A stretch of DNA of 64,000 nt. Origin: an uncultured Acetatifactor sp. (GTDB lineage Bacteria > Bacillota > Clostridia > Lachnospirales > Lachnospiraceae). Where the stretch lies: assembly GCA_910579755.1 (NCBI GenBank), contig CAJTVB010000007.1:95908-159907 (forward strand). The letters run 5' to 3'. Every line of letters starts with the position of its first letter. Position 1 is the stretch's first letter. A program made the position numbers and the translations under genes. The notes beneath the pieces are model-generated. The model made no database searches and was not told the DNA's origin. It was given only the letters and a program-made list of their open reading frames with translations. Shown here piece after piece: positions 25,593 to 35,011 of this stretch.

Positions 25593-27938
25593 ATGAAAAA
25601 GTTTTCTCTTCTTGCAGGCGCCAATCTGCGGAAAGCGAAGGGCCAGACAACGGCCATTGTGGCGCTGATCCTGCTGGCGGCTTTAATGCTCAATCTGTGG
25701 CTGATGCTGTCCCTGGATTATAAACAGAATTTTGAACGATGTCATGAGCGGCTTCACGCAGAGCATGTGACCCTGGCCGTGGACGGTGACAGCGCACAGC
25801 TGCGGGACTTTCTGGAAAAAACTCTGGAGGAAGACCGGAGGACCGCCGATTATTCCATGGACGAGGCCATGCACATGGTAGGTCGGTTTGCGTACAATGG
25901 GGGCGAAGTGAATTCGGAGCTGGTGTTTTTGGATAAAGAGACGGCGCTTTCCCGGCCTGTGGGCAGGGTGGAGATCCTGGAGGAGGGCGATATTCAAAGC
26001 GGCATCTATATGCCTATTCTGTACCGGTCAGAGGAAATAGAGATCGGGAAGACTATCCAGGTCTCCATCGGAAGTCAGGAGGTCTCATACAAGGTCTGCG
26101 GCTTTTTCAACAGCGTTATGGCAGGCTCTCATAATTGCTCCATATGTCATCTGATTCTGACAAGGGATAAATACGACGAGCTGGAGGAACTGGGATACGC
26201 GCCGAAATCCACCCTTTGTTCAGTGCGGCTCAACGACCGGACGGAAAGCGAGGATTTTGAGGCGGCGCTGAAAAATGCGGTGTCCTTCCGTTTTCCCCAG
26301 GCGCGGTCTGTCAGCAATTCCTATGCGCTGGTTTCCCAATCCCGTTATATCTCCCAGATGATCTGTTCGGGCATTCTGAGCGCCATGGCCTTTTTTATCC
26401 TTCTGATTGCACTGATAGTGATCGGATCAAACATCATCAATTATATTCAGGAAAATATGAAAAACCTGGGAGCTTTGAAGGCCATAGGCTATACCAGCCG
26501 CCAGCTGAAAGGAGCCCTGCAGGTACAGCTGTTGGGGCTTTCACTGCTGGCGGCTCTGATGGGGACTGGTATTTCCTATCTTGTGTTTCCATTCATTAAT
26601 ACCGTGATGATCTCTCAGACAGGGATTCCCTATAGGATTCGTTTCCTGCCGGTTCCCTTTTTGATGACCCTGGGCATTCTGGGGGGCGCCGTGGCGCTGG
26701 CCGTGTGGTTTTCCTCGCGCAGGATCGGGCGGACAGAGCCGGTTACGGCGTTTCGACAGGGAGTTGCCACTCATAATTTCAAGCGGGACCATCTTCCGCT
26801 GGAAAAGACGGGGGCGCCGCTTCAGCTGGCTCTTGCGCTTAAGACAACGCTTTCAGGGATACGGCACAATGTGACCATATGCATTACCATGCTGGTGCTT
26901 TCCCTTGTGCTGGTGTTTTCCGGATTGATGACAAGAAATGTCATTATCGATATGGATCCCTTTATCAATCTGATTGCGGGCGAGACAGCGGACAGCTGTA
27001 TCAATATCAATGCCGAAGCAGAGGAAGCCTTTCTGGAGGAAATGATGGCGGACCGTCGGGTCGAAAAGATATATCTGTATAACAGTCTGGAGGTGCGTCA
27101 TGTAAACGGCGCCGCGCTTATTGCCACAATGTCGGAGGACTTTGCCCATGTGAATAATACGGATGTTGTATTTGAGGGAAGATTTCCCAGGTATGACAAT
27201 GAGATTGTCATTGCCGCAAAATATGCCGGAGAAAAGGGTCTGCAGCTGGGAGATGAGATTACCATAACTGCCCAGGGAGAGGAAGCGGATTATATTATTA
27301 CCGGTTTTACACAGATCAGCAATAATCTGGGAAAGGACTGTCTGCTTACAAGACAGGGCTACCAACGGCTGGGAAGCCTGCAGAATGCAAGCTATTATCT
27401 GAATCTTGCAAAGGATGTGGATATCGATGGATTTAACGCAGATGTGAAGGAGCAATTTGGGGATCAGGTAAACGCTGTGATCAATATTGAGGCTACGGTG
27501 GAGGGGGTCGCTTCCGTATATGTATCCCTTATGACTATGATTGTGGCAGCGATTCTGGTGCTGAGTGTGCTTGTGATTGCATTTGTGCTGTATCTGCTGG
27601 TCCGGTCCATGCTGAGCTCCAAAAAACGGGAGTACGGGATTTTAAAGGCATTGGGCTTTACCACAGGACAGCTGGTGCTGCAGACGGCGCTGGTCTTTAT
27701 GCCTGTGGTGACAGTATCCACGGCTGTGGGGGTGACGGTATGCTGTCTGGTGATCAATCCGTTAACCGCCCTTTTTCTGAGGCCCATCGGCATTGTGAAA
27801 TGCACCTTTATCGTTCCCGCAGGCTATATGGCGGCAGCAGGGGTGGGATTGATTCTGATGGCCTTCGGGATCGCCTGCCTCATGTCCCTGAAGGTCAGGA
27901 AAATCGCTCCCAGAGCACTGCTGGCGGGAGAAGAATGA
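25593..27938 (+). CDS. FtsX-family ABC permease
   Basis: A 781-residue permease with an N-terminal helix (about 20-40), a large outer domain (about 40-265), then two sets of FtsX-type helices (about 268-385 and, after a second outer domain, about 650-775). The segments NYIQENMKNLGALKAIGYTSRQL and SKKREYGILKALGFTTGQL are duplicated FtsX cytoplasmic loops, so the protein is a fused two-repeat permease as in BceB or LolC-like transporters. ATG 25593 has AAAGGAG. It is the last gene of the regulator-kinase-ABC run and ends 68 bp before the nuclease-like gene. Confidence 0.9.
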   Translation: MKKFSLLAGANLRKAKGQTTAIVALILLAALMLNLWLMLSLDYKQNFERCHERLHAEHVTLAVDGDSAQLRDFLEKTLEEDRRTADYSMDEAMHMVGRFAYNGGEVNSELVFLDKETALSRPVGRVEILEEGDIQSGIYMPILYRSEEIEIGKTIQVSIGSQEVSYKVCGFFNSVMAGSHNCSICHLILTRDKYDELEELGYAPKSTLCSVRLNDRTESEDFEAALKNAVSFRFPQARSVSNSYALVSQSRYISQMICSGILSAMAFFILLIALIVIGSNIINYIQENMKNLGALKAIGYTSRQLKGALQVQLLGLSLLAALMGTGISYLVFPFINTVMISQTGIPYRIRFLPVPFLMTLGILGGAVALAVWFSSRRIGRTEPVTAFRQGVATHNFKRDHLPLEKTGAPLQLALALKTTLSGIRHNVTICITMLVLSLVLVFSGLMTRNVIIDMDPFINLIAGETADSCININAEAEEAFLEEMMADRRVEKIYLYNSLEVRHVNGAALIATMSEDFAHVNNTDVVFEGRFPRYDNEIVIAAKYAGEKGLQLGDEITITAQGEEADYIITGFTQISNNLGKDCLLTRQGYQRLGSLQNASYYLNLAKDVDIDGFNADVKEQFGDQVNAVINIEATVEGVASVYVSLMTMIVAAILVLSVLVIAFVLYLLVRSMLSSKKREYGILKALGFTTGQLVLQTALVFMPVVTVSTAVGVTVCCLVINPLTALFLRPIGIVKCTFIVPAGYMAAAGVGLILMAFGIACLMSLKVRKIAPRALLAGEE

Positions 27939-28006
27939 TATGGTAAGAAAAGCCTTGCCTTGGAGGCCTGAGTTGATGTAAAATGCCTGTTATAAGGAGA
28001 AAATTT

Positions 28007-28867
28007 ATGGCAAAAAAGGCATATGATAAGCATCAGGTACTGGAGTATCTGTTTAAGAAAAAAACAGATAACGGCTCTCGGCATATTGGCCACAATATTG
28101 ATTTTACATTGCGGGAGGTAGGGGAAGGCATCACAGCCACCGGCGGAACACCACCCACGTCCTGGTCCAATTTTGTTTTGGATCTTACGAGAAAAAAGAA
28201 TACGATCTGGCAGCGTCTTCCGGAATGCGTGATACGATATGGGTATGACCTGAGAAAAAAGACGGGCCCCGTTCCGGGAGCCGATAAGGATAATTATTGC
28301 GGCACCTTTGTATATCGTGGATTTGATGACGAAGGAAATACGATCCCGATTCAGGACTGGCTGGAATGGGGAGAGCCGGATCGGGAAGTAATGGTAGAAA
28401 ACAGGGTTCCGGAGCTTGTCCGTCAATTTATATCCAATGACGAGGCTTCTTTGTTCAGCGTAATTGACTATTGTGATATTCTTTCCATTATTTTGGACCA
28501 GGATGTATATCGTGTTCAATCGCCTATGAAGTGGCAGCCAAATGAAATTGACGGATATTATATCGCCCGGAATGCAAGAAATATTTTTGTTTATCCTGTG
28601 GAGGCCAAGGCCGCCAGTACGGCAGATGATATTAATCTTGTCCAGATAAACGGTCAGTATAATACATTTATCGAAAAGTACACCAAAAATGACTTTAATT
28701 TAGTGGTTCGTCCGATTGCTGCCAAAATGGAGTCCACAGGGATGCTGCTTGCAATCCTTGAACATAATCCCTTGTATGATCCGGTTCTTAATGGAGAAGC
28801 GTCTATGTTTAATATTATAGAGGTGGTGCGTGTTAAACTGGACCGGCCTTTGGATGCATGGAGATAA
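28007..28867 (+). CDS. PD-(D/E)XK nuclease-like protein, probable restriction endonuclease
   Basis: A 286-residue soluble protein with no family I can name. Its C-terminal half carries the arrangement of a PD-(D/E)XK core: D182 in PNEIDGYYIA, then after 16 residues E199-A-K201 in VYPVEAKAAS, followed by a Gln/Asn-bearing helix (INGQYNTFIEKY). The N-terminal part (NIDFTLREVGEGITATGGTPPTSWSNFVLDLTRK) may bind DNA. It lies 19 bp before a DNA methyltransferase gene, which makes a type II restriction enzyme the best reading. AAGGAG precedes ATG 28007. The gene is AT-richer than its surroundings, fitting transfer. Activity and target site cannot be read. Confidence 0.7.
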   Translation: MAKKAYDKHQVLEYLFKKKTDNGSRHIGHNIDFTLREVGEGITATGGTPPTSWSNFVLDLTRKKNTIWQRLPECVIRYGYDLRKKTGPVPGADKDNYCGTFVYRGFDDEGNTIPIQDWLEWGEPDREVMVENRVPELVRQFISNDEASLFSVIDYCDILSIILDQDVYRVQSPMKWQPNEIDGYYIARNARNIFVYPVEAKAASTADDINLVQINGQYNTFIEKYTKNDFNLVVRPIAAKMESTGMLLAILEHNPLYDPVLNGEASMFNIIEVVRVKLDRPLDAWR

Positions 28868-28886
28868 AAGAAGAGAGGATACTTGA

Positions 28887-30239
28887 ATGGCGTTCAGTTA
28901 CCATCCGCCCACAAGAAGTAAATGCGAGATATGCGAGCACCTTCTGCAAGCATATGCTACAACTCCGATTATTGGAACATTTGACGGCAGGGCGTCTTCA
29001 GCCAATGGCTATCCGTTCCATGACTGGTATAATTTTGTACTGGGATATACACCAACCTTTCCGGAATATATACTGGACAGGGAAGGCATCCGGAAAGGCG
29101 ACGGAAAGGTGGTGCTGGATCCCTTTAATGGTTCAGGAACCACCCAGCTCGTATGTAAACTGAGAGAGATCCCTTCCTATGGGGTTGATGCCAATGATTT
29201 TATGGTATTTGCGGCGAAACAAAAGCTAAACTGGAAGGTCGATACAATCCAACTGGAAAAGTGCAAAACAGAAATTTTAAAGCAGTTTAATGATAAGTTT
29301 GCAGAAATAAGCTGGGAGGATCAGGATCAGCTGAAGAGAATGGCGGATGAGCATCGCCCGCCGGCGCTGGATGAACGATATATTTCCGACAAGCCCCTTA
29401 TTAAAATCGCACTCTTAAAGGAAATAGTAAAAAGTATTCCGCAAGATGATCTGAGGGATATATTTTTATTTGCCATTTCCGCTATTTTGGTTACCGTTTC
29501 CAATGTGAAATATGGGCCTGGCTTTGGGGTGGGAAAAATTAAGGAAGATGCAGACGTATTGAAGGAATTCAAAAATAAAGCGGAGCTGATGATTCATGAT
29601 CTGAAGAGTGTTTCGGACCAGCAGAGGCAGGTGGAGTCAATTACCATTTTAGGAGACAGCAGGAAGTTGACGAAGTATGTCCCTGAAAATAGTGTGTCAT
29701 TAATGATCACATCGCCTCCGTATCCCGGCGACCATGAATATACGAAGCATTCCAAGCTGGAACTGATTTCCCAGGGGTATGCCACCGATGTTGCGTCCTT
29801 TCGGGTTATAAAAAAGCGTATGATTCGAGGATCGACCACAAATATTTATAGAGAGGATAATGAGCGGAGACAGGTTGAGAATATCACCGAAATACAGAAG
29901 GTGACGGCGGAAATTGAGTCGCGTTTAAAAAAAGATGGGGCGACAAGCGGCTTCGAGAAGCTGTATACAAAGCTGGTCTGGGAATATTTTGGAGGAATGT
30001 CATCCGCATTATCGGAATGCTATAAAGTGCTGAAGCCAGGCGGAAAAATAGCGCTGCTTGTAAGCGATTCACATGCGTTTAAAATGGTGCATATTCAGAC
30101 GGCTCAGCTCTTAAAATTGGTTGGGGAGCAAATCGGATACGAAAATGCAGAAGTGATTTTGTGGCAGATGAAGAATTCTACATCCCATAAATATCAATTA
30201 CGGGAAAATATATTGTTTTTGCAAAAACCGGAAAAATAG
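28887..30239 (+). CDS. DNA methyltransferase (amino-methylating, N6-A or N4-C)
   Basis: A 450-residue methyltransferase. Motif I (SAM binding) is DPFNGSGTT at residues 78-86; motif IV (catalytic) is TSPPY at 275-279. Motif I precedes motif IV by about 190 residues, so the target-recognition part is likely between them. The later KPGGKIALLVSDSH resembles motif VI-VII strands. It should methylate an exocyclic amine in the site recognised by the neighbouring nuclease and so protect the host. It follows the nuclease by 19 bp and shares its lower GC. An ATG with AGAGGA upstream is the start. The cysteine pair CEICE near the N-terminus is a small oddity with no assigned role. Confidence 0.85.
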   Translation: MAFSYHPPTRSKCEICEHLLQAYATTPIIGTFDGRASSANGYPFHDWYNFVLGYTPTFPEYILDREGIRKGDGKVVLDPFNGSGTTQLVCKLREIPSYGVDANDFMVFAAKQKLNWKVDTIQLEKCKTEILKQFNDKFAEISWEDQDQLKRMADEHRPPALDERYISDKPLIKIALLKEIVKSIPQDDLRDIFLFAISAILVTVSNVKYGPGFGVGKIKEDADVLKEFKNKAELMIHDLKSVSDQQRQVESITILGDSRKLTKYVPENSVSLMITSPPYPGDHEYTKHSKLELISQGYATDVASFRVIKKRMIRGSTTNIYREDNERRQVENITEIQKVTAEIESRLKKDGATSGFEKLYTKLVWEYFGGMSSALSECYKVLKPGGKIALLVSDSHAFKMVHIQTAQLLKLVGEQIGYENAEVILWQMKNSTSHKYQLRENILFLQKPEK

Positions 30240-30257
30240 AGAGAGGCTATTTTGATA

Positions 30258-31115
30258 ATGATTTATCTGTCGCATTTTTCGTTCCCCGAGGCAGAGCGGG
30301 AAACGGATTTTATTTTTCGCTTAAAGAGAACCTGCTATGATACGATCTATCCCTTTCAGGTGCTTTCCAAAAAGGGACTGCGGATGCTGGATTTTGAGCC
30401 GGTGACGATCCTGTACGGAGGAAACGGCTCCGGCAAAACCACTGCGCTGAATGTGATTGCGGAGAAGCTTGGACTTCGGCGGGATACCCCATATAACCGT
30501 TCTAATTTTTTTGAGGATTATACCCGGATTTGTGATTTTGAACTGCAGGAGGATATTCCAAGGGTAAGCCGGATCATTACCAGCGACGATGTGTTTGATT
30601 TTGTCCTGAATCTGAGAATATTAAACGAGGGCATTGACAGAAAGCGTGAGGATTTATTTACTGAATACCTGGAAAACAAATATGCTCATTTTCAGATGAA
30701 ATCCCTGGAGGATTATGAGAAGCTGAAAAAGGTCACGGAGGCCCGGCGCAGAACCCAGTCCAGGTATGTGAGAGGCAGTCTGATGGACAATGTGAGGGAG
30801 CACTCCAACGGAGAGAGCGCCTTCCTTTACTTTTCTGAAAAGATTCAGGAACAGGGGCTGTACCTGCTGGACGAGCCGGAGAACAGTCTGTCTCCCCTTC
30901 GCCAGCAGGAGCTTTTACGGTTTCTGGAGGATTCCGCGCGCTTTTTCGGATGCCAGTTTATTATATCTACGCACTCTCCCTTTCTGCTGTCCATGAGAGG
31001 AGCCAGAATCTATGACCTGGACGAGGAGCCGGCAGATGTGAAGCGATGGACGCAGCTTTCCGGCGTCCGGGTTTACTTTGATTTCTTTAAGCGCCATGAG
31101 GGAGAGTTTGAGTAG
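30258..31115 (+). CDS. AAA family ATPase (COG3910-like)
   Basis: A 285-residue ABC-type ATPase without membrane part. Walker A is GGNGSGKTT (54-62), Walker B is YLLDEPENSLSP, and the H-loop is IISTHSPFLLSM; between them lies a helical insert (about 90-185) and a signature-like NGESAFLYF. The LDEPENSLSP form is that of SMC/RecF-like and OLD-like predicted ATPases. ATG 30258 is preferred to a TTG six bases earlier. It starts 18 bp after the methyltransferase on the same strand. It could be a third component of the restriction cluster or just an adjacent housekeeping gene: its GC content is nearer the chromosome average than that of its two neighbours. Confidence 0.8.
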   Translation: MIYLSHFSFPEAERETDFIFRLKRTCYDTIYPFQVLSKKGLRMLDFEPVTILYGGNGSGKTTALNVIAEKLGLRRDTPYNRSNFFEDYTRICDFELQEDIPRVSRIITSDDVFDFVLNLRILNEGIDRKREDLFTEYLENKYAHFQMKSLEDYEKLKKVTEARRRTQSRYVRGSLMDNVREHSNGESAFLYFSEKIQEQGLYLLDEPENSLSPLRQQELLRFLEDSARFFGCQFIISTHSPFLLSMRGARIYDLDEEPADVKRWTQLSGVRVYFDFFKRHEGEFE

Positions 31116-31137
31116 GCGGTAAATTGGGGAAGGAGGT

Positions 31138-33030
31138 CTATATTCCTTCGATCACGATTCCGGTGTCTTTGTAATATTGTGCCTGGGCGTTCCACATTTC
31201 GCAGTACTTTCCCTCTGTGTCCGCCAGCAGCTCTTCGTGGGTGCCCAGCTGGACCAGGGAGCCCTCGTGGAATACGGCGATCTTTTCGCAGAACCGGCAG
31301 GAGGACAATCTGTGAGAGATGTAGATGGCGGTCTTTTCTCCCACGATCCCGTCAAAATTTGTATAGATATCATATTCCGCCAGAGGATCCAGCGTCGCGG
31401 TGGGCTCGTCCAGCAGAATGAAGGGAGCATCCTTGTAGACGGCTCTGGCGATGGCGATTTTCTGAGCCTCGCCGCCGGAGATCTCCAGGCCGCTGTCATC
31501 GTAATCCTTGTACAGAAAGGTGTCGATTCCCTGCTCCAGGCAGGAAAGCCGATCCCCGAAGCCTGCATTTTCCAGAGACCTTTGTACAAGCTCCCGGTCA
31601 CAGCGTTGATCTACCGCCACATTTTCCGCCAGACGGAAGGGGAACAGCGTGTAGTCCTGGAACACTACGGAAAATAATTTGCTGTACTCATCCTGCCGGA
31701 ATTTTCGGATGTCTACACCATTGAGCAGAATTTCGCCCTGCTGAGGGTCATAGAGCCTGCACAGCAGCTTGATCATGGTAGTTTTTCCGGAGCCGTTCAT
31801 GCCTACTATAGCCAGCTTTTCCCCGATTTTCAGTTTCATGGAAAAATTTTTCAGGGCGTACTGCTCCGTGCCCGGATAACGGAATGACACATTCCGAAAC
31901 TCTATCTGATATGCGTTGTCGCTTCGCTTTTCCACGGGAAGCTTTCCCTTGTACATTTCATCCTCCAGTCCGATCAGCTCCAGGGTGCTGAGCTGCCGTC
32001 TGGCGGCCAGCGCAAAATAGGAGAGATTGTCGGCAAGGCCTTTTGCGGAGGTGAGAAGCCTGCTTATACATCCGGCGAAGCGTACTACACTGCCCACAGT
32101 GATGCCTTCGGCCAGAGCGATGAGCGCTGCGGTCAGGTAGGAGGCTCCCAGGATGGCATTTCTCGATATGCCGGAAAAAAAGCTGTCGCCCGCGTCGCCC
32201 CAGGCGCCCTTCAGCAGCAGAGAGCGGAAGCCCTTGTGGGAGAGCACCTCGTTTGTCCACCGCTCCATGAGACGATTGCTTTCATAAAGGCGGATGTCCT
32301 TGCTGTTTTTATAGTTGAAGGAATCTGCAAAAGCGAATTCCCAGGAAAAGCAGAAGCGCTCTTCCTTATCTGCCGCATCCTTATAGTCAGAGTATCGATA
32401 GGCGTCGGCCTGCCTGCGAAAGTGTGTCTGCATCTGCAGACTGAATACGGAAACAGCCAGCAGGAAGGCCAGAACCAGCCAGGCGGTCAGACTGCCGGAG
32501 CGTATCAAATACACTGCCACAGGCGCGCCCAGAATTGCTGCGCCTGCTATTTCAAAGACGTCATACAAAATTGCATTTCCTGTCCAGAATACGGAATTGA
32601 TTCCGGCGCCCCAGTTATTGTCCGTGCGGATCCGATCCTTCAGCTTTTTCACCTCCGGACTGTCGATCCGGGAGAAATCCATATTCAGCATCCTGGTCTG
32701 GACGATGCAGGAATAGAGATTGGACATATGCGCCCTGCGTACTTCCAGGTGATGGCTCATAGCGGAGGCGAGAAAGCGCAGAACCAGAATTCCGGTCATG
32801 GAGAGCAGGGTCACCGTCATCATTTCCCGGAAGCCTTTTCGGGCGCTGACAGCGTCCAGAATGTAGGCGGAGAGCAGAAGCTCAATATAGGGAATGCTCA
32901 CCTGAACGGCCTGTACCAGGCACATGATGCGAAAACAATTTCGATCCATTTCCCTTATGAAACGCAGTATTTTTTTGACATTCTGCAGATGCTCTTTAAG
33001 AGGCAGTTTATCTGTCAAATTGGATTCCAT
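31138..33030 (-). CDS. ABC exporter half (permease-ATPase), second subunit
   Basis: A 630-residue exporter with five or six helices in the first 320 residues and an ATPase domain with Walker A GMNGSGKTT, Q-loop VVFQDYTLFPF, signature LEISGGEAQK, Walker B FILLDEPTATLDP and H-loop IYISHRLSS. Start 33030 follows AGGAGGTGATCC, eleven bases; a longer reading has no site. It overlaps the upstream exporter gene by 23 bp, so both are made together and probably form a heterodimer. Both halves keep the catalytic Glu after Walker B. Cargo unknown; the LytTR/GHKL regulators upstream suggest a peptide-linked function. Confidence 0.9.
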   Translation of the reverse strand: MESNLTDKLPLKEHLQNVKKILRFIREMDRNCFRIMCLVQAVQVSIPYIELLLSAYILDAVSARKGFREMMTVTLLSMTGILVLRFLASAMSHHLEVRRAHMSNLYSCIVQTRMLNMDFSRIDSPEVKKLKDRIRTDNNWGAGINSVFWTGNAILYDVFEIAGAAILGAPVAVYLIRSGSLTAWLVLAFLLAVSVFSLQMQTHFRRQADAYRYSDYKDAADKEERFCFSWEFAFADSFNYKNSKDIRLYESNRLMERWTNEVLSHKGFRSLLLKGAWGDAGDSFFSGISRNAILGASYLTAALIALAEGITVGSVVRFAGCISRLLTSAKGLADNLSYFALAARRQLSTLELIGLEDEMYKGKLPVEKRSDNAYQIEFRNVSFRYPGTEQYALKNFSMKLKIGEKLAIVGMNGSGKTTMIKLLCRLYDPQQGEILLNGVDIRKFRQDEYSKLFSVVFQDYTLFPFRLAENVAVDQRCDRELVQRSLENAGFGDRLSCLEQGIDTFLYKDYDDSGLEISGGEAQKIAIARAVYKDAPFILLDEPTATLDPLAEYDIYTNFDGIVGEKTAIYISHRLSSCRFCEKIAVFHEGSLVQLGTHEELLADTEGKYCEMWNAQAQYYKDTGIVIEGI

Positions 33031-34885
33031 CCGGATCACCTCCTGTATAATAACTGCTTTGTATTTCGTACATTTTGGCATAAGAGCCGCCTGCCTGCAT
33101 CAGCTCCCGGTGGGTTCCTGACTCCGCAATCCGTCCGTTTTCCAAAAGCAGGATCCTGTCGGAAAAACGGGTGCTGGCAAGACGGTGGGAGATAAAGAGA
33201 GCAGTTTTTCCCTGGCTGTACTGATTGTAATGCTGGTAAACCTCGCGTTCAGCCAAAGGATCCAGAGCCGCCGTGGGCTCATCCAGCACCAGAACGGGGG
33301 CGTCCTTGTAAAGGGCTCTGGCCAACAGAAACCGTTGCTGCTGGCCGCCGGACAGCTCGACGCCGTCCTCCATCATGACTTTGGTCATGTAGGATCTGAT
33401 TCCTATCCCCTTTTCCAGAAAGGTCTGCTTTAACCCGGCCTTGTCCAGGGCTTCCCAGGCTTTTTCTTCATTCACCTGATCCATCCTGTCCATGGCAAGA
33501 TTTTCTCCTACGGTAAAGGGCAGAATCAGCTGTTCCTGAAACACTACGGAAAATAATCTGTAATATTCGGTTTTGGGAAATTTCCTCCGATCTATTCCAT
33601 TGATCAGAATCTGGCCCTGATCCGGGTCATAGATTCCGCAGAGAAGCTTTACCAAAGTGGTTTTGCCGGCGCCATTGATCCCTACCAGCGCTATCTTTTC
33701 TCCCTGGCGGATTTTCAGATTCAGATCCCGGAAAATTTCTTTGGTGCAGGGTGCGGTGTCTCCTTCCGCCCCTTCAGATTCCTTGTAGGAAAAGCAAACG
33801 TCCCGGAACTCGATCTCAAGAGGAGGCCGCCGTGTATCGATATGCGTGTTTCCGCTGGTAAGATCTTCTTCAGGAAGGTCCAGGTAGGCCCTTATATAAT
33901 CTGTGCTGTTAGCGGCTCCCCGGAGTGAAGCGAGGGCGCCCATAATGCCGGACATAAAGCCGGAAAAACCTGTGACAGCACCAAAATACAATACGAATTC
34001 TCCCGAACTGATGGTTCCGCAGGAGGCCCGGTACAGCAGATAAGCATATGCCCCCAGATCCCGCACTGCTGACAGAAGGATTCCGATCCATTCATAAAAG
34101 GCATTTTTTCGCTGCCGCCTTTCCTCCAGAGACCGCAATTCTCCCAATACATGATCCCGCAGCTGAAGCAGCCAGTGCTGCATGCCGAAAATGCGGATGT
34201 CTTTTGCGCCCTTCATATTTCCCATGGAGCTGTAGATGCATTGATAATGCTTTTGGGCTGTGGCATCCTCCTCCCGCAGAGATTCTTCAAAACGAATACG
34301 GCCCATGCTGATCAGATAGTTTAACGCCGAAAGAAGCAACAGCGTCAACAGCATTCCCGGACTCAGATAACCAATGACAGTGGAATAGAGGAGAAAGCTG
34401 AGAATATTGATCAGCAGAGATACGGATTCGCTGACCATCCTTGAACTGGCTGACCAGTCGCCGCTGTCCACTGATCGGCAGGCCTTCATATACATTTTTT
34501 TTACGGGGCCGGACTCAGTATATTCATATTTGATCCGCAGACTTTTCAGAAAAAGCATTCCCACCAGATTGGTCCGCTGAGTATTGTACAGATTATATTT
34601 TCCGCTGCCAAGTCCGCTTTTCAGACCCTCCAGAAGCATCAACAAAAGGGTAAAGCCACCCAGAAGAAACAGAAGTCTTCCCGGGGCGGTTTTTTCCGCC
34701 GCCAAATCGATGGTGATTTTTGGCAGATAAATGTAGAACAGCGGAAGCAGGGAGCCGAGCAGGATCTCTCCGGCACAGATCCACAGCACAGCCGGCTCGT
34801 ACCTCTTATAATGGCGGATAAAAAAGAGGATATTGCCGGCAATGGAATGATGTTTTGGTTCAAATTCAGTATTGCTGGTGTTCAT
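33008..34885 (-). CDS. ABC exporter half (permease-ATPase), first subunit
   Basis: A 625-residue exporter half with a membrane domain (about 1-320) and ATPase domain: Walker A GINGAGKTT, Q-loop VVFQEQLILPF, signature VELSGGQQQR, Walker B VLVLDEPTAALDP, H-loop LFISHRLAS. No C39 peptidase domain is present. I start it at 34885 (AGGGGGAAAC upstream), because the longer reading would begin inside the promoter region described below. It is the first gene of the exporter pair and lies 127 bp after the sensor kinase gene, with its own likely promoter in that gap. Confidence 0.9.
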   Translation of the reverse strand: MNTSNTEFEPKHHSIAGNILFFIRHYKRYEPAVLWICAGEILLGSLLPLFYIYLPKITIDLAAEKTAPGRLLFLLGGFTLLLMLLEGLKSGLGSGKYNLYNTQRTNLVGMLFLKSLRIKYEYTESGPVKKMYMKACRSVDSGDWSASSRMVSESVSLLINILSFLLYSTVIGYLSPGMLLTLLLLSALNYLISMGRIRFEESLREEDATAQKHYQCIYSSMGNMKGAKDIRIFGMQHWLLQLRDHVLGELRSLEERRQRKNAFYEWIGILLSAVRDLGAYAYLLYRASCGTISSGEFVLYFGAVTGFSGFMSGIMGALASLRGAANSTDYIRAYLDLPEEDLTSGNTHIDTRRPPLEIEFRDVCFSYKESEGAEGDTAPCTKEIFRDLNLKIRQGEKIALVGINGAGKTTLVKLLCGIYDPDQGQILINGIDRRKFPKTEYYRLFSVVFQEQLILPFTVGENLAMDRMDQVNEEKAWEALDKAGLKQTFLEKGIGIRSYMTKVMMEDGVELSGGQQQRFLLARALYKDAPVLVLDEPTAALDPLAEREVYQHYNQYSQGKTALFISHRLASTRFSDRILLLENGRIAESGTHRELMQAGGSYAKMYEIQSSYYTGGDPDGIQFDR

Positions 34886-34916
34886 AGACAGTTTCCCCCT
34901 GGCTGTAAATGGCTTT

Positions 34917-34941
34917 GATATCATGGCCTGCACATGATATC
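34917..34941. promoter_or_regulatory. 9-bp inverted repeat over the -10 of the exporter promoter
   Basis: Perfect arms GATATCATG and CATGATATC with a 7-nt spacer; the right arm covers the proposed -10. Possible repressor operator or transcript hairpin. Confidence 0.45.
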
Positions 34942-34963
34942 ACGGGTTTGTGACAAATATGAA
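34934..34963 (-). promoter_or_regulatory. Promoter of ABC exporter pair
   Basis: On the minus strand TTCATA (34958-34963) and TATCAT (34934-34939) are separated by 18 bp. The poor -35 next to a direct-repeat site fits an activated promoter. Confidence 0.45.
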
Positions 34964-34967
34964 AAAA

Positions 34968-34999
34968 GTGCACGAATGGTCGATTTCGTGCACGAGTGG
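34968..34999 (-). promoter_or_regulatory. Candidate LytTR regulator binding site
   Basis: Two 12-bp direct repeats CCA(C/T)TCGTGCAC at 34988-34999 and 34968-34979, starting 20 bp apart, lie five bases upstream of the proposed -35. LytTR regulators such as AgrA bind direct repeats about two helical turns apart, and a LytTR gene is two genes away. The same bases also form a 9-bp inverted repeat (34968-34976 / 34985-34993). Confidence 0.5.
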
Positions 35000-35011
35000 T
35001 TTCTGATATGT

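Noticed and set aside
30252..30257. TTG start for the AAA ATPase
   Set aside because: The ATG six bases later has equal or better spacing from AGAGAGG.
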